Assembly (NCBI GenBank): GCA_963836665.1
Contig: CAWIKL010000001.1
Coordinates: 3,782,001 to 3,846,000, forward strand
Source: JAICSD01 sp963836665
GTDB lineage: Bacteria > Acidobacteriota > Vicinamibacteria > Vicinamibacterales > 2-12-FULL-66-21
DNA length: 64,000 bases
Reading direction: 5' to 3'
Below, piece by piece: positions 34,333 to 45,577 of this stretch. Position 1 is the stretch's first letter; every line of letters starts with the position of its first letter. The notes under the pieces are model-generated. The model saw only the letters and a list, made by a program, of their open reading frames with translations, did not search any database and was not told the DNA's origin. The translations under genes were made by a program, and so were the position numbers.

Positions 34333-36385
34333 GACACGCACGCATGCGCTGACCGTCATTGTATTTCCACTGGCCATCGCGATGGCGGCCGACGACGCGG
34401 CCGTCCGCGCGCAGGAAGTGACGCAGCAGCCGATGGTCAGCCGCTCCGGCGTCGATCTCACGTCGATGGACCAGGCGGCGAATCCGTGCAACGACTTCTA
34501 CCAGTACGCCTGCGGCGGCTGGATCAAGAACCATCCCGCGCCGCCCGATCAGCCGCGCTACGGCCGCTTCGACGAGCTGCAGGATCGCAATAACGGCATC
34601 CTGCGCGACATCCTCGAGCAGGCGGCCAAGCCCGGCGCACCGGCCGATCAGAAAAAGATTGGCGACTACTACGCGAGCTGCATGGACGAGAGCGGCATCA
34701 ACGCCAAGGGTCGCGCCCCGCTCGGTCCAGACCTGCAGCGTGTCGACGGCATCAAGGACAAGAACGAGATTCCCGCCGTGGTCGGCCATCTGCAGACGGT
34801 CGGCACGACCACCTTCTTCGGCTTCGGCGCGGCGCCGGATTTCAAGGACGCGACGCAGTACATCCTGATCTTCGCCCAGGGCGGCCTCGGCCTGCCGGAT
34901 CGCGACTACTACCTGAAAGACGACGCCGACGTGACGAAGCTGCGCGGCGAATACCAGAAGCACGTCGCCCGGCTGATGCAGCTCGGCGGCGAGACGCCGG
35001 CGGCGGCGGACGCGACGGCGAAGGCGGTGCTCGCCATCGAGACGACACTGGCCAGGGCCTCGCTCGACCGCGTGTCGCAGCGCAACCCGACGAACATCTA
35101 CCACAAGATGCCGCGTGACGACGTGAAGAAGCTGATGCCGGACTTCAACATGTCGCAGTTCCTCGAGCGCGCCGAGGCGCCGGCCGGGGACAGCGCCAAT
35201 GTCACCGAGCCGGAATTCCTGAAGGCCGTCGATCAGATCGTGGTCTCGACCCCGCTCGCCGACCTCAAGGCTTACATGCGCTGGCATGTCATGCACGCAC
35301 AGGCGGCGCTGCTGCCCAAGCCGTTCGTCGACGAGAACTTCGCGTTCTACGGCAAGACGCTGACCGGCGCTGCGGAGCAGACGCCGCGCTGGAAACGATG
35401 CGTCGAAGCGACGGATGGCGACCTCGGCGAGGCGCTCGGGAAAATCTACGTCGATCGCACGTTCGGCGCCGAGGGTAAGGCGCGCACGCTCGACATGGTC
35501 AAGGCGATCGAGGCGTCGATGGGCCGCGACATCGACGCCATCGACTGGATGTCGCCCGAGACGAAGACGGCGGCGCAGGCCAAGTTAGCCGCCGTCGCCA
35601 ACAAGATCGGCTACCCCGACCGATGGCGCGACTACTCGCCGCTGAACATTGCGCGCGGCGATGCCTATGGCAATTCGCAGCGCGCCAATACCTTCGCCTA
35701 TCGCCGGCAGATGGCCAAGATCGGCAAGCCCGTCGACAAGACCGAGTGGCTGATGACCCCGCCGACGGTCAACGCCTATTACAACCCGTTCGAGAACAAC
35801 ATCAATTTCCCGGCCGGCATTCTCCAGCCGCCTTTCTACATCAAGGCGGCCGACGACGCCGTCAACTTCGGCGCCGCCGCCGCCGTCGTCGGGCACGAGC
35901 TGACGCACGGGTTCGACGATCAGGGACGCCGCTTCGATCCACAGGGAAACCTGCGCGAATGGTGGACGGCGGCCGACGGCAAGAACTTCGAAGAGCGCGC
36001 GCTGTGTATCGACAAGCAGTACAGCGGCTACACCGCCGTCGACGACGTGAAGTTGAACGGCAAGCTGACGCTCGGTGAGAACGTTGCCGACAACGGCGGC
36101 CTGCGTCTCGCGTGGATGGCCCTGCAGGAGCTGATGAAGACCAAGGCCCTCGCCGCCAACGCCGACGGGCTCACTCCGGAGCAGCGCTTCTTCCTGGGGT
36201 GGGGACAGATGTGGTGCGAGAACCGCACTGACGAGATCGCCAGGCTGCACGCCAAGACCAACCCGCATTCCCCCGGGCGCTACCGCGCGAATGGGGTGGT
36301 GTCGAACATGCCGGAGTTTGCCCGGGCGTTCAGCTGCCAGGGGACCGCGCCGATGGTCAGCCAGCCGGTCTGTCGCGTGTGGTGA
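34331..36385 (+). CDS. M13 family zinc endopeptidase (neprilysin/PepO-like), exported
   Basis: A 684-residue M13 metallopeptidase. Residues 1-27 form a signal peptide; the N-terminal lobe starts with DLTSMDQAANPCNDFYQYACGG, the usual family opening. Zinc ligands are in HELTH (522-526) and in GENVADN (Glu583). NAYYNPFENNINFPAGILQPP just before the zinc site and the final CRVW are family hallmarks. Its probable role is cleavage of peptides in the periplasm or outside. It has a leaderless-type promoter and converges on the DsbA-like gene. Confidence 0.94.
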   Translation: MTRTHALTVIVFPLAIAMAADDAAVRAQEVTQQPMVSRSGVDLTSMDQAANPCNDFYQYACGGWIKNHPAPPDQPRYGRFDELQDRNNGILRDILEQAAKPGAPADQKKIGDYYASCMDESGINAKGRAPLGPDLQRVDGIKDKNEIPAVVGHLQTVGTTTFFGFGAAPDFKDATQYILIFAQGGLGLPDRDYYLKDDADVTKLRGEYQKHVARLMQLGGETPAAADATAKAVLAIETTLARASLDRVSQRNPTNIYHKMPRDDVKKLMPDFNMSQFLERAEAPAGDSANVTEPEFLKAVDQIVVSTPLADLKAYMRWHVMHAQAALLPKPFVDENFAFYGKTLTGAAEQTPRWKRCVEATDGDLGEALGKIYVDRTFGAEGKARTLDMVKAIEASMGRDIDAIDWMSPETKTAAQAKLAAVANKIGYPDRWRDYSPLNIARGDAYGNSQRANTFAYRRQMAKIGKPVDKTEWLMTPPTVNAYYNPFENNINFPAGILQPPFYIKAADDAVNFGAAAAVVGHELTHGFDDQGRRFDPQGNLREWWTAADGKNFEERALCIDKQYSGYTAVDDVKLNGKLTLGENVADNGGLRLAWMALQELMKTKALAANADGLTPEQRFFLGWGQMWCENRTDEIARLHAKTNPHSPGRYRANGVVSNMPEFARAFSCQGTAPMVSQPVCRVW

Positions 36386-36389
36386 GGCG

Positions 36390-36401
36390 GACCTGAAGGT
36401 C
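36390..36401. terminator. GACCTGAAGGTC dyad between convergent genes
   Basis: GACCT/AGGTC around GA, only 5 bp per arm. Together with its left flank it matches 17 of 18 positions of the longer dyad at 23150-23169, also located between convergent stops. Confidence 0.35.
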
Positions 36402-36406
36402 GCGGC

Positions 36407-37159
36407 CTACTTGGCCAGCAGTTCCTTCAGCTTCGTGTCGAACTGCACGTAGGGCATGGCGCCGACGATGATTGGCCCTTCGAGGGTCGTCGCTGTCGTC
36501 TTACCGAGCACGAACGTCGGCGTGCCCCCGACACCGATTTTCGTCCCTTCCAACAAGTCGGCTTCGATGTCGGCGTCGAATTTCGAAGAGGCCGTACACG
36601 CAGCGAAGGCTTTCGTGTCGAGCTTCAGATCGCCTGCCGTCTTCGTGATGTAGTCGGGGGAGAGCAGGTTCGCGTTGGTGACGAGGCTGAACCGCATGTC
36701 CCAGAACTTGCCCTGTTCACCGGCGCAGCGCGCGGCGCGTGCCGCCACCATCGCATGGGGATGGAAGTCGAGCGGAAAGTCGTGGCTGATGTAGCGCAGC
36801 TTTCCGGTGTCGATCCAGTTCTTCTTGATTTCGGCGAACGTGACGGTCGCGTACTGGCGGCAGAAGGGACACTGCAGGTCGGTGAACTCGACCATGGTCA
36901 GCGGCGCGTCCTGGCGGCCGAGGGCGTAGCCCTTCAGGTCGGTTAGCTTGGCGGTCGTCGGCTGCGGGGCGGCCTGCGCCGCGGGCTGCGTCAGGCGATC
37001 GAGGAGCGCGTGGATCGCCTTCAGCTCCTTGAGCATTTCCTCGTTAATCTGCTGCTGGGTCATCGGCATCGGCGCGGGCTGGGCCGGGGCCTGCGCCGAG
37101 ACGGCGCCGCTGAGCAGAAGCGCGGCGGGGATCGCCGCCAGAATCCGCGGGAACTTCAT
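36407..37159 (-). CDS. Exported DsbA-family thioredoxin-fold protein
   Basis: A 250-residue protein: signal peptide (MKFPRILAAIPAALLLSGAVSA), a helical segment (MTQQQINEEMLKELKAIHALL), then a DsbA-type thioredoxin fold with the redox pair CPFC (MVEFTDLQCPFCRQYA), the helical insertion and cis-Pro loop GVGGTPTFVLG. Extra cysteines in the insertion may form a structural disulphide. It should oxidise or isomerise disulphides in exported proteins, as in BdbD/DsbG-like proteins. A TATACT box lies 11 nt upstream. Divergent from the ArsR-methyltransferase gene; the frame's longer upstream extension is not credible. Confidence 0.88.
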   Translation of the reverse strand: MKFPRILAAIPAALLLSGAVSAQAPAQPAPMPMTQQQINEEMLKELKAIHALLDRLTQPAAQAAPQPTTAKLTDLKGYALGRQDAPLTMVEFTDLQCPFCRQYATVTFAEIKKNWIDTGKLRYISHDFPLDFHPHAMVAARAARCAGEQGKFWDMRFSLVTNANLLSPDYITKTAGDLKLDTKAFAACTASSKFDADIEADLLEGTKIGVGGTPTFVLGKTTATTLEGPIIVGAMPYVQFDTKLKELLAK

Positions 37160-37217
37160 GGATACGTTCGAGTATAGCTGATCGATCAGCGTGGCCCTGG
37201 CCGCCGCTTTACAAAAG

Positions 37218-37247
37218 CATATCAATGAATGTAGATTTATAGATATG
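37218..37247. promoter_or_regulatory. 30-bp palindromic operator over the ArsR-methyltransferase start codon
   Basis: CATATC at 37218-37223 and GATATG at 37242-37247 bound a dyad that pairs at 24 of 30 positions; the last three bases are the ATG itself. Inside lie TAGATT (37232-37237), 7 nt before the ATG and fit to be the -10 box. Being A+T-rich in a GC-rich region and next to an ArsR-type gene, it is a strong candidate for autoregulation. Confidence 0.65.
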
Positions 37248-38213
37248 GATGCGGCCTCGCTGTTCCGGCTGCTTGGCGACGACGCGCGGCTGCGCCTGTT
37301 GCGCCTGCTGCAGACCGAACAGCTGAACGTCTCGGAGCTGACCGGTATTCTCGGCATCGCCCAGTCGGGCGTGTCGCGCCATCTCGGTCTGCTCAAGGAC
37401 GCCGGGCTGGTCGAGGAGCGACGCGAGGCCGGCTTTACGTATTTCCGTCTCGCGCCCGCCCTGGTGTCGGGCGGCAACGGCTTCGGACCGGTCTGGCCGC
37501 TGCTGCGCGCGCAGTTCGACGCGGCGTCGGCGAGCCCGCAGGGACGCGCCGACAGCGCGCGGCTCGAAGAGGTGCGCCGGGTCCGCAAGGAGAACTTCGA
37601 CCAGGATTTCAATCAGCACGGAGCTGCCGCCGAGCGCCGACAGATCGTGCCCGGGCGCAGCTGGGCGGCGTGGGCGCGCGCCCTCGGCCACCTGCTGCCG
37701 CCCCTCGACGTCGCGGATCTTGGCTGCGGCGAGGGCTATCTCACCATCGAGGCCGCGCGTTTTGCTAGGAAGGTAATCGCGGTCGATCGATCGGACGTCG
37801 TTCTGGCGCGGGCCAAAGAAGCCGCCGCACGCCGCAAGCTGAAGAACATCGACTGGAAGCGCGGGGAGCTCGAGCAGCTGCCGCTCAAGGACGGCCTCGT
37901 CGACGTGGCGCTTCTGTCGCAGGCATTGCACCACGCCGCCGATCCGGCCAAGGCCCTCGCCGAAGCCGTTCGTGTCGTCCGTCCCGGTGGCCGCGTGCTC
38001 GTGCTCGATCTGCGCCGCCACGGGGAGCACTGGGTCAAGGACCGGCTCGGCGACCGGTGGCTCGGCTTCGAGGACGGCGAGCTCAGGCGGCTGCTCGAAG
38101 CGGCCGGGCTGAGCCACGTCAAGGTCACCGCCGGTACGCGCCGGCAGCGCGACCCGTTCACCGTATTAATCGCGAGCGGCAGCCGCCCCGCGACGATCAA
38201 GAAGGCCCACTAG
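37245..38213 (+). CDS. ArsR-type HTH regulator fused to SAM-dependent methyltransferase
   Basis: A 322-residue fusion. Residues 1-85 are an ArsR-family winged helix (MDAASLFRLLGDDARLRLL; recognition region IAQSGVSRHLGLLKDAG). Residues about 145-260 are a class I methyltransferase with motif I VADLGCGEGYL, an acidic strand-2 end VIAVDRS and post-I LHHAADPAKAL. It lies 2 nt upstream of metH, so it probably senses S-adenosylmethionine or S-adenosylhomocysteine and controls methionine synthesis, as the ArsR-family SahR does for the SAM cycle in Proteobacteria; whether it also methylates is unknown. Start at ATG 37245 (not GTG 37191) because the palindromic operator precedes it. Confidence 0.85.
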   Translation: MDAASLFRLLGDDARLRLLRLLQTEQLNVSELTGILGIAQSGVSRHLGLLKDAGLVEERREAGFTYFRLAPALVSGGNGFGPVWPLLRAQFDAASASPQGRADSARLEEVRRVRKENFDQDFNQHGAAAERRQIVPGRSWAAWARALGHLLPPLDVADLGCGEGYLTIEAARFARKVIAVDRSDVVLARAKEAAARRKLKNIDWKRGELEQLPLKDGLVDVALLSQALHHAADPAKALAEAVRVVRPGGRVLVLDLRRHGEHWVKDRLGDRWLGFEDGELRRLLEAAGLSHVKVTAGTRRQRDPFTVLIASGSRPATIKKAH

Positions 38214-38215
38214 AC

Positions 38216-42016
<3,801 letters not shown>

Positions 42017-42020
42017 CGGC

Positions 42021-43217
42021 TTACTTGTTCGCGGCCTTGACCTGGCTGACGAACGTGTTCACCGACTTGGCGAGCGCGTCCATGATCGCCTTGGAGTGGA
42101 CCGCCGGCGAGCCTCCCGCCATTCCACCCTCGCGCATCAACGGCACTTCGACCATGACCAGACCTTTCACGTACGGAAAGGTCGCATCAGCCTGCGCTAT
42201 CAGCGAGGCGTCGTAGCGCGACACGCAGGTTCCGTCGGCGAGCCGGCTCGTGACGACGCTGACAAGGACGTAGCTCTCCTCGTTGCCGTAGGGCTGCGAC
42301 TTGAATCCTGCCGCTGACAGGATGCCGGCAATCGACGTCTTGATCTTGTTTTGATCCAGCCCGCACGCAACCGCCTGCGCGCTGAGATCCTCCACTTGTG
42401 TTCCGATCACCGTGAGGCCGCGCAGCTCCGAGCCAGGCGGCAGCACCGGCGGCCGCGCGGCCGGTGCCGAGGGAGCCGTGCCCGTAGCGGAAGGCGGCGC
42501 GCCAGGGGCGGCTGGCGCGTCAGGTGGCGGCAAGCCTGGTGATGCCGTTGTTCCCGACAGGACGGTTCGCTCGTGCTCATCCGGCGGCTCGTAGGTGAGC
42601 TTCACCTCGTCCCCGTCGTGTCCCCGCTCGAGGAAACGGATGTTGACGAGCAGCCGCTTCGGGTTCTCGGTCGGCGTGAAGGTGTAGCGCAGCTGCCGTC
42701 CCGACTCGACGTCGAACAGCACGATGAAGCTTCCCGAGTCCCACTGCGACCGCGTCGGCAGCACCACGGTGCCGATTGCCAGCTCCTCGACCCGGCCGTC
42801 CGGATGGAACGTGCGCGAGTGCCCCTGGTCGTCCGCGATCGAGACGGCGTTGTCTTTCTGGACGATGGTGATGTGCTCGGGCGGTGTGCGCGCCTCGCCG
42901 GTGAGCTGCGTCTTTCTCGTGCTGTCGTCGGCGCTCTCCCGCGAAAACAGGGGCGCGGGAGTCGCCCCGCCGCCGCCGGATCCCGAGCCGCCGCGGCGGC
43001 CGCGGCCACCGCCGCCACCGCTACCGCTACCGCCGCTCCTGCCACCCTGCTCGCCGCCGGCCTGCGCCCAATCGTTGCTGAATCCGATCTCCTGAGGCCG
43101 CTGCGTCAGCGCGGGGTTCAGCACCCACACGCCGGCGATGTTCGGTGTCGTCGACTGCGCGGCGGCAGGGGTCGCGAGGGCGACACAGATCAGCAGGCGG
43201 ACGATCCGGAGGAACAT
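42021..43217 (-). CDS. Exported hypothetical protein with Gly-rich linker
   Basis: A 398-residue secreted protein. Signal peptide MFLRIVRLLICVALATPAAA is followed by IAGVWVLNPALTQRP, a Gly/Ser/Arg-rich disordered linker, a lipocalin/beta-sandwich-like middle region (ITIVQKDNAVSIADDQG, FHPDGRVEELAIG), a Pro/Ala-rich linker, and a C-terminal domain (VEDLSAQAVACGLDQNKIKTSI) that could be a periplasmic binding fold. The N-terminal part resembles small exported proteins that start with '(N/I)xxGxWxLN' in Acidobacteriota. The start at 43217 is taken from the signal peptide and a GGGAG just upstream. Stop lies 5 nt beyond metH, tail to tail. Confidence 0.65.
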   Translation of the reverse strand: MFLRIVRLLICVALATPAAAQSTTPNIAGVWVLNPALTQRPQEIGFSNDWAQAGGEQGGRSGGSGSGGGGGRGRRGGSGSGGGGATPAPLFSRESADDSTRKTQLTGEARTPPEHITIVQKDNAVSIADDQGHSRTFHPDGRVEELAIGTVVLPTRSQWDSGSFIVLFDVESGRQLRYTFTPTENPKRLLVNIRFLERGHDGDEVKLTYEPPDEHERTVLSGTTASPGLPPPDAPAAPGAPPSATGTAPSAPAARPPVLPPGSELRGLTVIGTQVEDLSAQAVACGLDQNKIKTSIAGILSAAGFKSQPYGNEESYVLVSVVTSRLADGTCVSRYDASLIAQADATFPYVKGLVMVEVPLMREGGMAGGSPAVHSKAIMDALAKSVNTFVSQVKAANK

Positions 43218-43417
43218 AGGACTCCCGTCAGTACCGGTAACACGGCCGCACCGGCATCGAGCGCATGACGGTCCCAACCGCGGTCGCCTGTGGCTCGGTT
43301 GACGCCGCGCTGACGCAGTTTGGTCGTACTTTCGCAACCGTCTCGCCACAAACCGCCAGTCTGACTGGTTGTAACGGCTGCGGCTGCCAGCGCCGGTGCC
43401 GTACGCAAGGAGTCACC
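43218..43417. other. 200-bp divergent intergenic region
   Basis: This region separates two divergent genes for exported proteins. It holds AAGGAG just before ATG 43418 and a GTTGTAACGGCTGCGGCTGCC stretch, but no convincing palindrome or -10 box. Short frames in it have no coding character. Confidence 0.4.
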
Positions 43418-43756
43418 ATGAAGATTCGATCGTTCGCCATTCTGTTGTGTGTCGTTGCGCTCGGGCTCGTCGCCGCGGCGTGTGGAAGTTCACCGACCTC
43501 CGCCACCTCGGTCTCGACCGTCACGGTCTCGGGGGGCGTGCCCGGCGTCGGCTCTTCGTCGCAGTTCACGGCCGTGGCGTCGCTCGCAGGCGGCGTCACG
43601 CAGGACGTTACGGGCGCCGCGACCTGGTCGTCCTCCAACACAGCCGTCGCCACGGTTTCCGCGACGGGCCTGGTCAGCGCGGTGGCCGCTGGAAACGCCG
43701 TGATCTCGGCCACTTATTCGGGCGTCGCCGGCAACGATTCCATCCTGGTCCCGTAG
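43418..43756 (+). CDS. Small lipoprotein with a BIG2-type Ig-like domain
   Basis: A 112-residue lipoprotein. Residues 1-22 end in the lipobox LVAAAC, so the mature protein begins with a lipidated Cys. The rest is one bacterial Ig-like (BIG2) domain with the typical pattern WSSSNTAVATVSATGLVSAV and GNAVISATYSG. Single-domain BIG2 lipoproteins may decorate the outer surface or assist adhesion; no specific partner is known. AAGGAG lies before the ATG. A terminator-like hairpin follows, between this gene and the convergent SET-domain gene. Confidence 0.82.
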   Translation: MKIRSFAILLCVVALGLVAAACGSSPTSATSVSTVTVSGGVPGVGSSSQFTAVASLAGGVTQDVTGAATWSSSNTAVATVSATGLVSAVAAGNAVISATYSGVAGNDSILVP

Positions 43757-43768
43757 ATTGTCGAATTC

Positions 43769-43788
43769 GCGCCGCCAGGAAGCGGCGC
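43769..43788. terminator. GCGCCGC/GCGGCGC hairpin between convergent genes
   Basis: Perfect 7-bp arms with a CAGGAA loop lie between the stop of the BIG2 lipoprotein gene and the stop of the SET-domain gene, overlapping the latter by one base. No T-run, so the terminator role is an inference from position. Confidence 0.45.
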
Positions 43789-44210
43789 TACAGCTTGTTC
43801 GGGCAGCCGGGGCGGCAGCGGCAGGGTATGGTCTTGTCGCCGATCGTCCGGTAGTCGTAGGTGAGTTCCTCGCCGCGGCTGATGTTGCGCGCCGCGCGGA
43901 TCCAGATCGTCTTGTCGACGATCTGGAAGTAGCAATTCGGCGTGCACGAGTGATTGATGAACCGCGCGACGTTGCCGTCGATATTGGCGTCGCGGCTCCA
44001 GACGCGGTTCACGCGGAACACCCAGATGCATCCCTGTCTTAGGTACTCCTCTTCGCGTAAGTCGAGCTCCCGCCCGTTTCGAACCAATTCGCCGGCGTAA
44101 TCGATGATGCGCGTGTTCTTGTTGATTGCCTCGGCGGCAAACACCCCGTGGCCGTGGACGGCCGACGGCCGCCGTTCGATGGCGGGGAAGTCCTGAATAC
44201 GCTGGGACAT
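43788..44210 (-). CDS. SET-domain protein-lysine methyltransferase with post-SET zinc motif
   Basis: A 140-residue protein consisting almost only of a SET domain. It has the opening HGHGVFAAE, the knot motif RFINHSC (NHSC at 86-89) and GEELTYDY with the catalytic Tyr120, then a post-SET motif C130-R-C132...C136 which with Cys89 would bind zinc, as in eukaryotic histone methyltransferases. It should methylate a lysine in a protein using S-adenosylmethionine; target unknown, possibly a basic Lys/Ala-rich protein such as those encoded elsewhere in the window. A TACGAT box ends 6 nt before the ATG (leaderless type). Confidence 0.9.
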   Translation of the reverse strand: MSQRIQDFPAIERRPSAVHGHGVFAAEAINKNTRIIDYAGELVRNGRELDLREEEYLRQGCIWVFRVNRVWSRDANIDGNVARFINHSCTPNCYFQIVDKTIWIRAARNISRGEELTYDYRTIGDKTIPCRCRPGCPNKL

Positions 44211-44216
44211 AGGAGA

Positions 44217-44222
44217 ATCGTA
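44217..44222 (-). promoter_or_regulatory. Candidate -10 box (TACGAT) for the SET-domain gene
   Basis: TACGAT on the minus strand, then 6 nt, then ATG at 44210. Identical hexamer and spacing to the histidine kinase promoter at 11599. Confidence 0.48.
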
Positions 44223-44316
44223 CGCTATCCTGTGAGACGCCCAACCAACGGCCGGCCCCGGCCGTCTGATTACCGGGATCGTGTGGCGGCGGAGAGTGCC
44301 GCCAGTTCGCGCATCG

Positions 44317-45573
44317 ATGGTGAAAGGAAAGCTCGTTTTCGGCGTCGTTGGCGTCGTGGCGCTTGCCGCGGCGGCGGTTGGCGTACGCCTGCACGCACGC
44401 GCGCCGGAGTCCAAAGGTCCCGGCAGCGCCGCGACATACACCGTGGCGCGGCAGGATTTCGTCCGCATGGTCCGCCTCAATGGCACGGTCGAAGCGGTAG
44501 AATCGCACGCCATTCAGGCGCCGCGCCTCGCCGGCCAGAACAGCAACTCGCTCGTCATCATGCGCCTCGTCCACAACGGCGCGACGGTGAAGCCCGGCGA
44601 CAGGCTCGTCGAGTTCGACCGTCAGGACCAGTTGCGCAACGCGCTCGACCGGCGGGCCGATCTGACCGACCTCGATCAGCAGATCAAGAAACGGCAGGCC
44701 GACGAAGTCGCCGCGAAGGCGAGCGACGAGAGCACGCTGGAGCAGGCGCACAGCGCGCTCGAAAAAGCGCGGCTCGAACTCGTCAAGAACGAGATGCTGC
44801 CGAGGATCGAGGCGGAAAAGAACACGCTGGCCCACGAGGAGGCGATCGCCCGTCTCAAGCAACTGCAGGAAACCTACGATCTCAAGCGCGCCGCCGCGGC
44901 GGCGGACGTCAGGGTTCTCGAGATCCGCCGCGATCGCGCCGCCACCAACATGCAACAGGCGGAACAGAACGCTGAGCGCATGCTGGTCAACTCGCCGCTG
45001 CCCGGCGTCGCCGTGATCAAGACGACGTGGAAGAGCGGCAACAGCCCGACGGAGTTCGTCGAAGGCGATGAGGTGCGGTCGGGGCAGCCGGTGGTCGAAG
45101 TGGTCAATCCCGCCGTGATGCGCGTCCGCGCGCGGGTCAACCAGGCCGACATCAACGAGCTGAAGATCGGCCAGCCGGTGCGCGTCGGCCTGGATGCGTA
45201 TCCCGACCTGGCGTTTCCCGGCACCGTTACCCAGATCTCGCCGATCGGGCAGCAGTCGTCGCTGTCGCCCAAGGTGCGCAACTTCGTCGTGTTGGTCGTG
45301 GTGAGAGGAGCCAGCCCCAACCTGATGCCCGACCTGACCGCCTCGCTCGACGTCGAGCTCGGACGTACGCTCAACGCGCTGGTGGTGCCGCGCGACTCGG
45401 TCGTCTCCGACGGCGAGAAGGCCTACGTCATGGTGCAGCGCGGCGGCCGCCTCGAGAGGCAGGACGTGGTGCTCGGCGCGGCGAGCGCCTATCAGGCGGT
45501 GGTGACGGGCGGCCTGCAGGAAGGCGTGACCATCGCCCGCAACGCCGCTGCGGCGGCCGAGAAGCCCAGATAG
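44317..45573 (+). CDS. HlyD/MacA-like periplasmic adaptor, first of three
   Basis: A 418-residue membrane-fusion (adaptor) protein: N-terminal anchor (LVFGVVGVVALAAAAVGVRL), lipoyl half-motif VRLNGTVEAVESHAIQAP with GATVKPGDRLVEFD, a long coiled coil (about 90-215, KKRQADEVAAKASDEST), the returning lipoyl half and beta-barrel (VRARVNQADINELKIGQPV) and a C-terminal membrane-proximal domain. Adaptors link an inner-membrane pump to an outer-membrane channel. ATG 44317 is used; a GTG at 44281 would add 12 residues. The next adaptor gene follows after 4 nt. Confidence 0.87.
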   Translation: MVKGKLVFGVVGVVALAAAAVGVRLHARAPESKGPGSAATYTVARQDFVRMVRLNGTVEAVESHAIQAPRLAGQNSNSLVIMRLVHNGATVKPGDRLVEFDRQDQLRNALDRRADLTDLDQQIKKRQADEVAAKASDESTLEQAHSALEKARLELVKNEMLPRIEAEKNTLAHEEAIARLKQLQETYDLKRAAAAADVRVLEIRRDRAATNMQQAEQNAERMLVNSPLPGVAVIKTTWKSGNSPTEFVEGDEVRSGQPVVEVVNPAVMRVRARVNQADINELKIGQPVRVGLDAYPDLAFPGTVTQISPIGQQSSLSPKVRNFVVLVVVRGASPNLMPDLTASLDVELGRTLNALVVPRDSVVSDGEKAYVMVQRGGRLERQDVVLGAASAYQAVVTGGLQEGVTIARNAAAAAEKPR

Positions 45574-45577
45574 CCCG

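Noticed and set aside
36389..37159. Longer DsbA-like frame up to 37612
   Set aside because: The 150 extra upstream codons are antisense to the ArsR-methyltransferase gene and lack a fold; the signal peptide starts at 37159.
37191..37244. GTG 37191 as start of the ArsR-methyltransferase gene
   Set aside because: The added residues do not fit the HTH fold and would place the palindromic operator inside the coding region.
43265..43417. Extended N-terminus of the BIG2 lipoprotein
   Set aside because: The lipoprotein signal and AAGGAG both fix the start at 43418.
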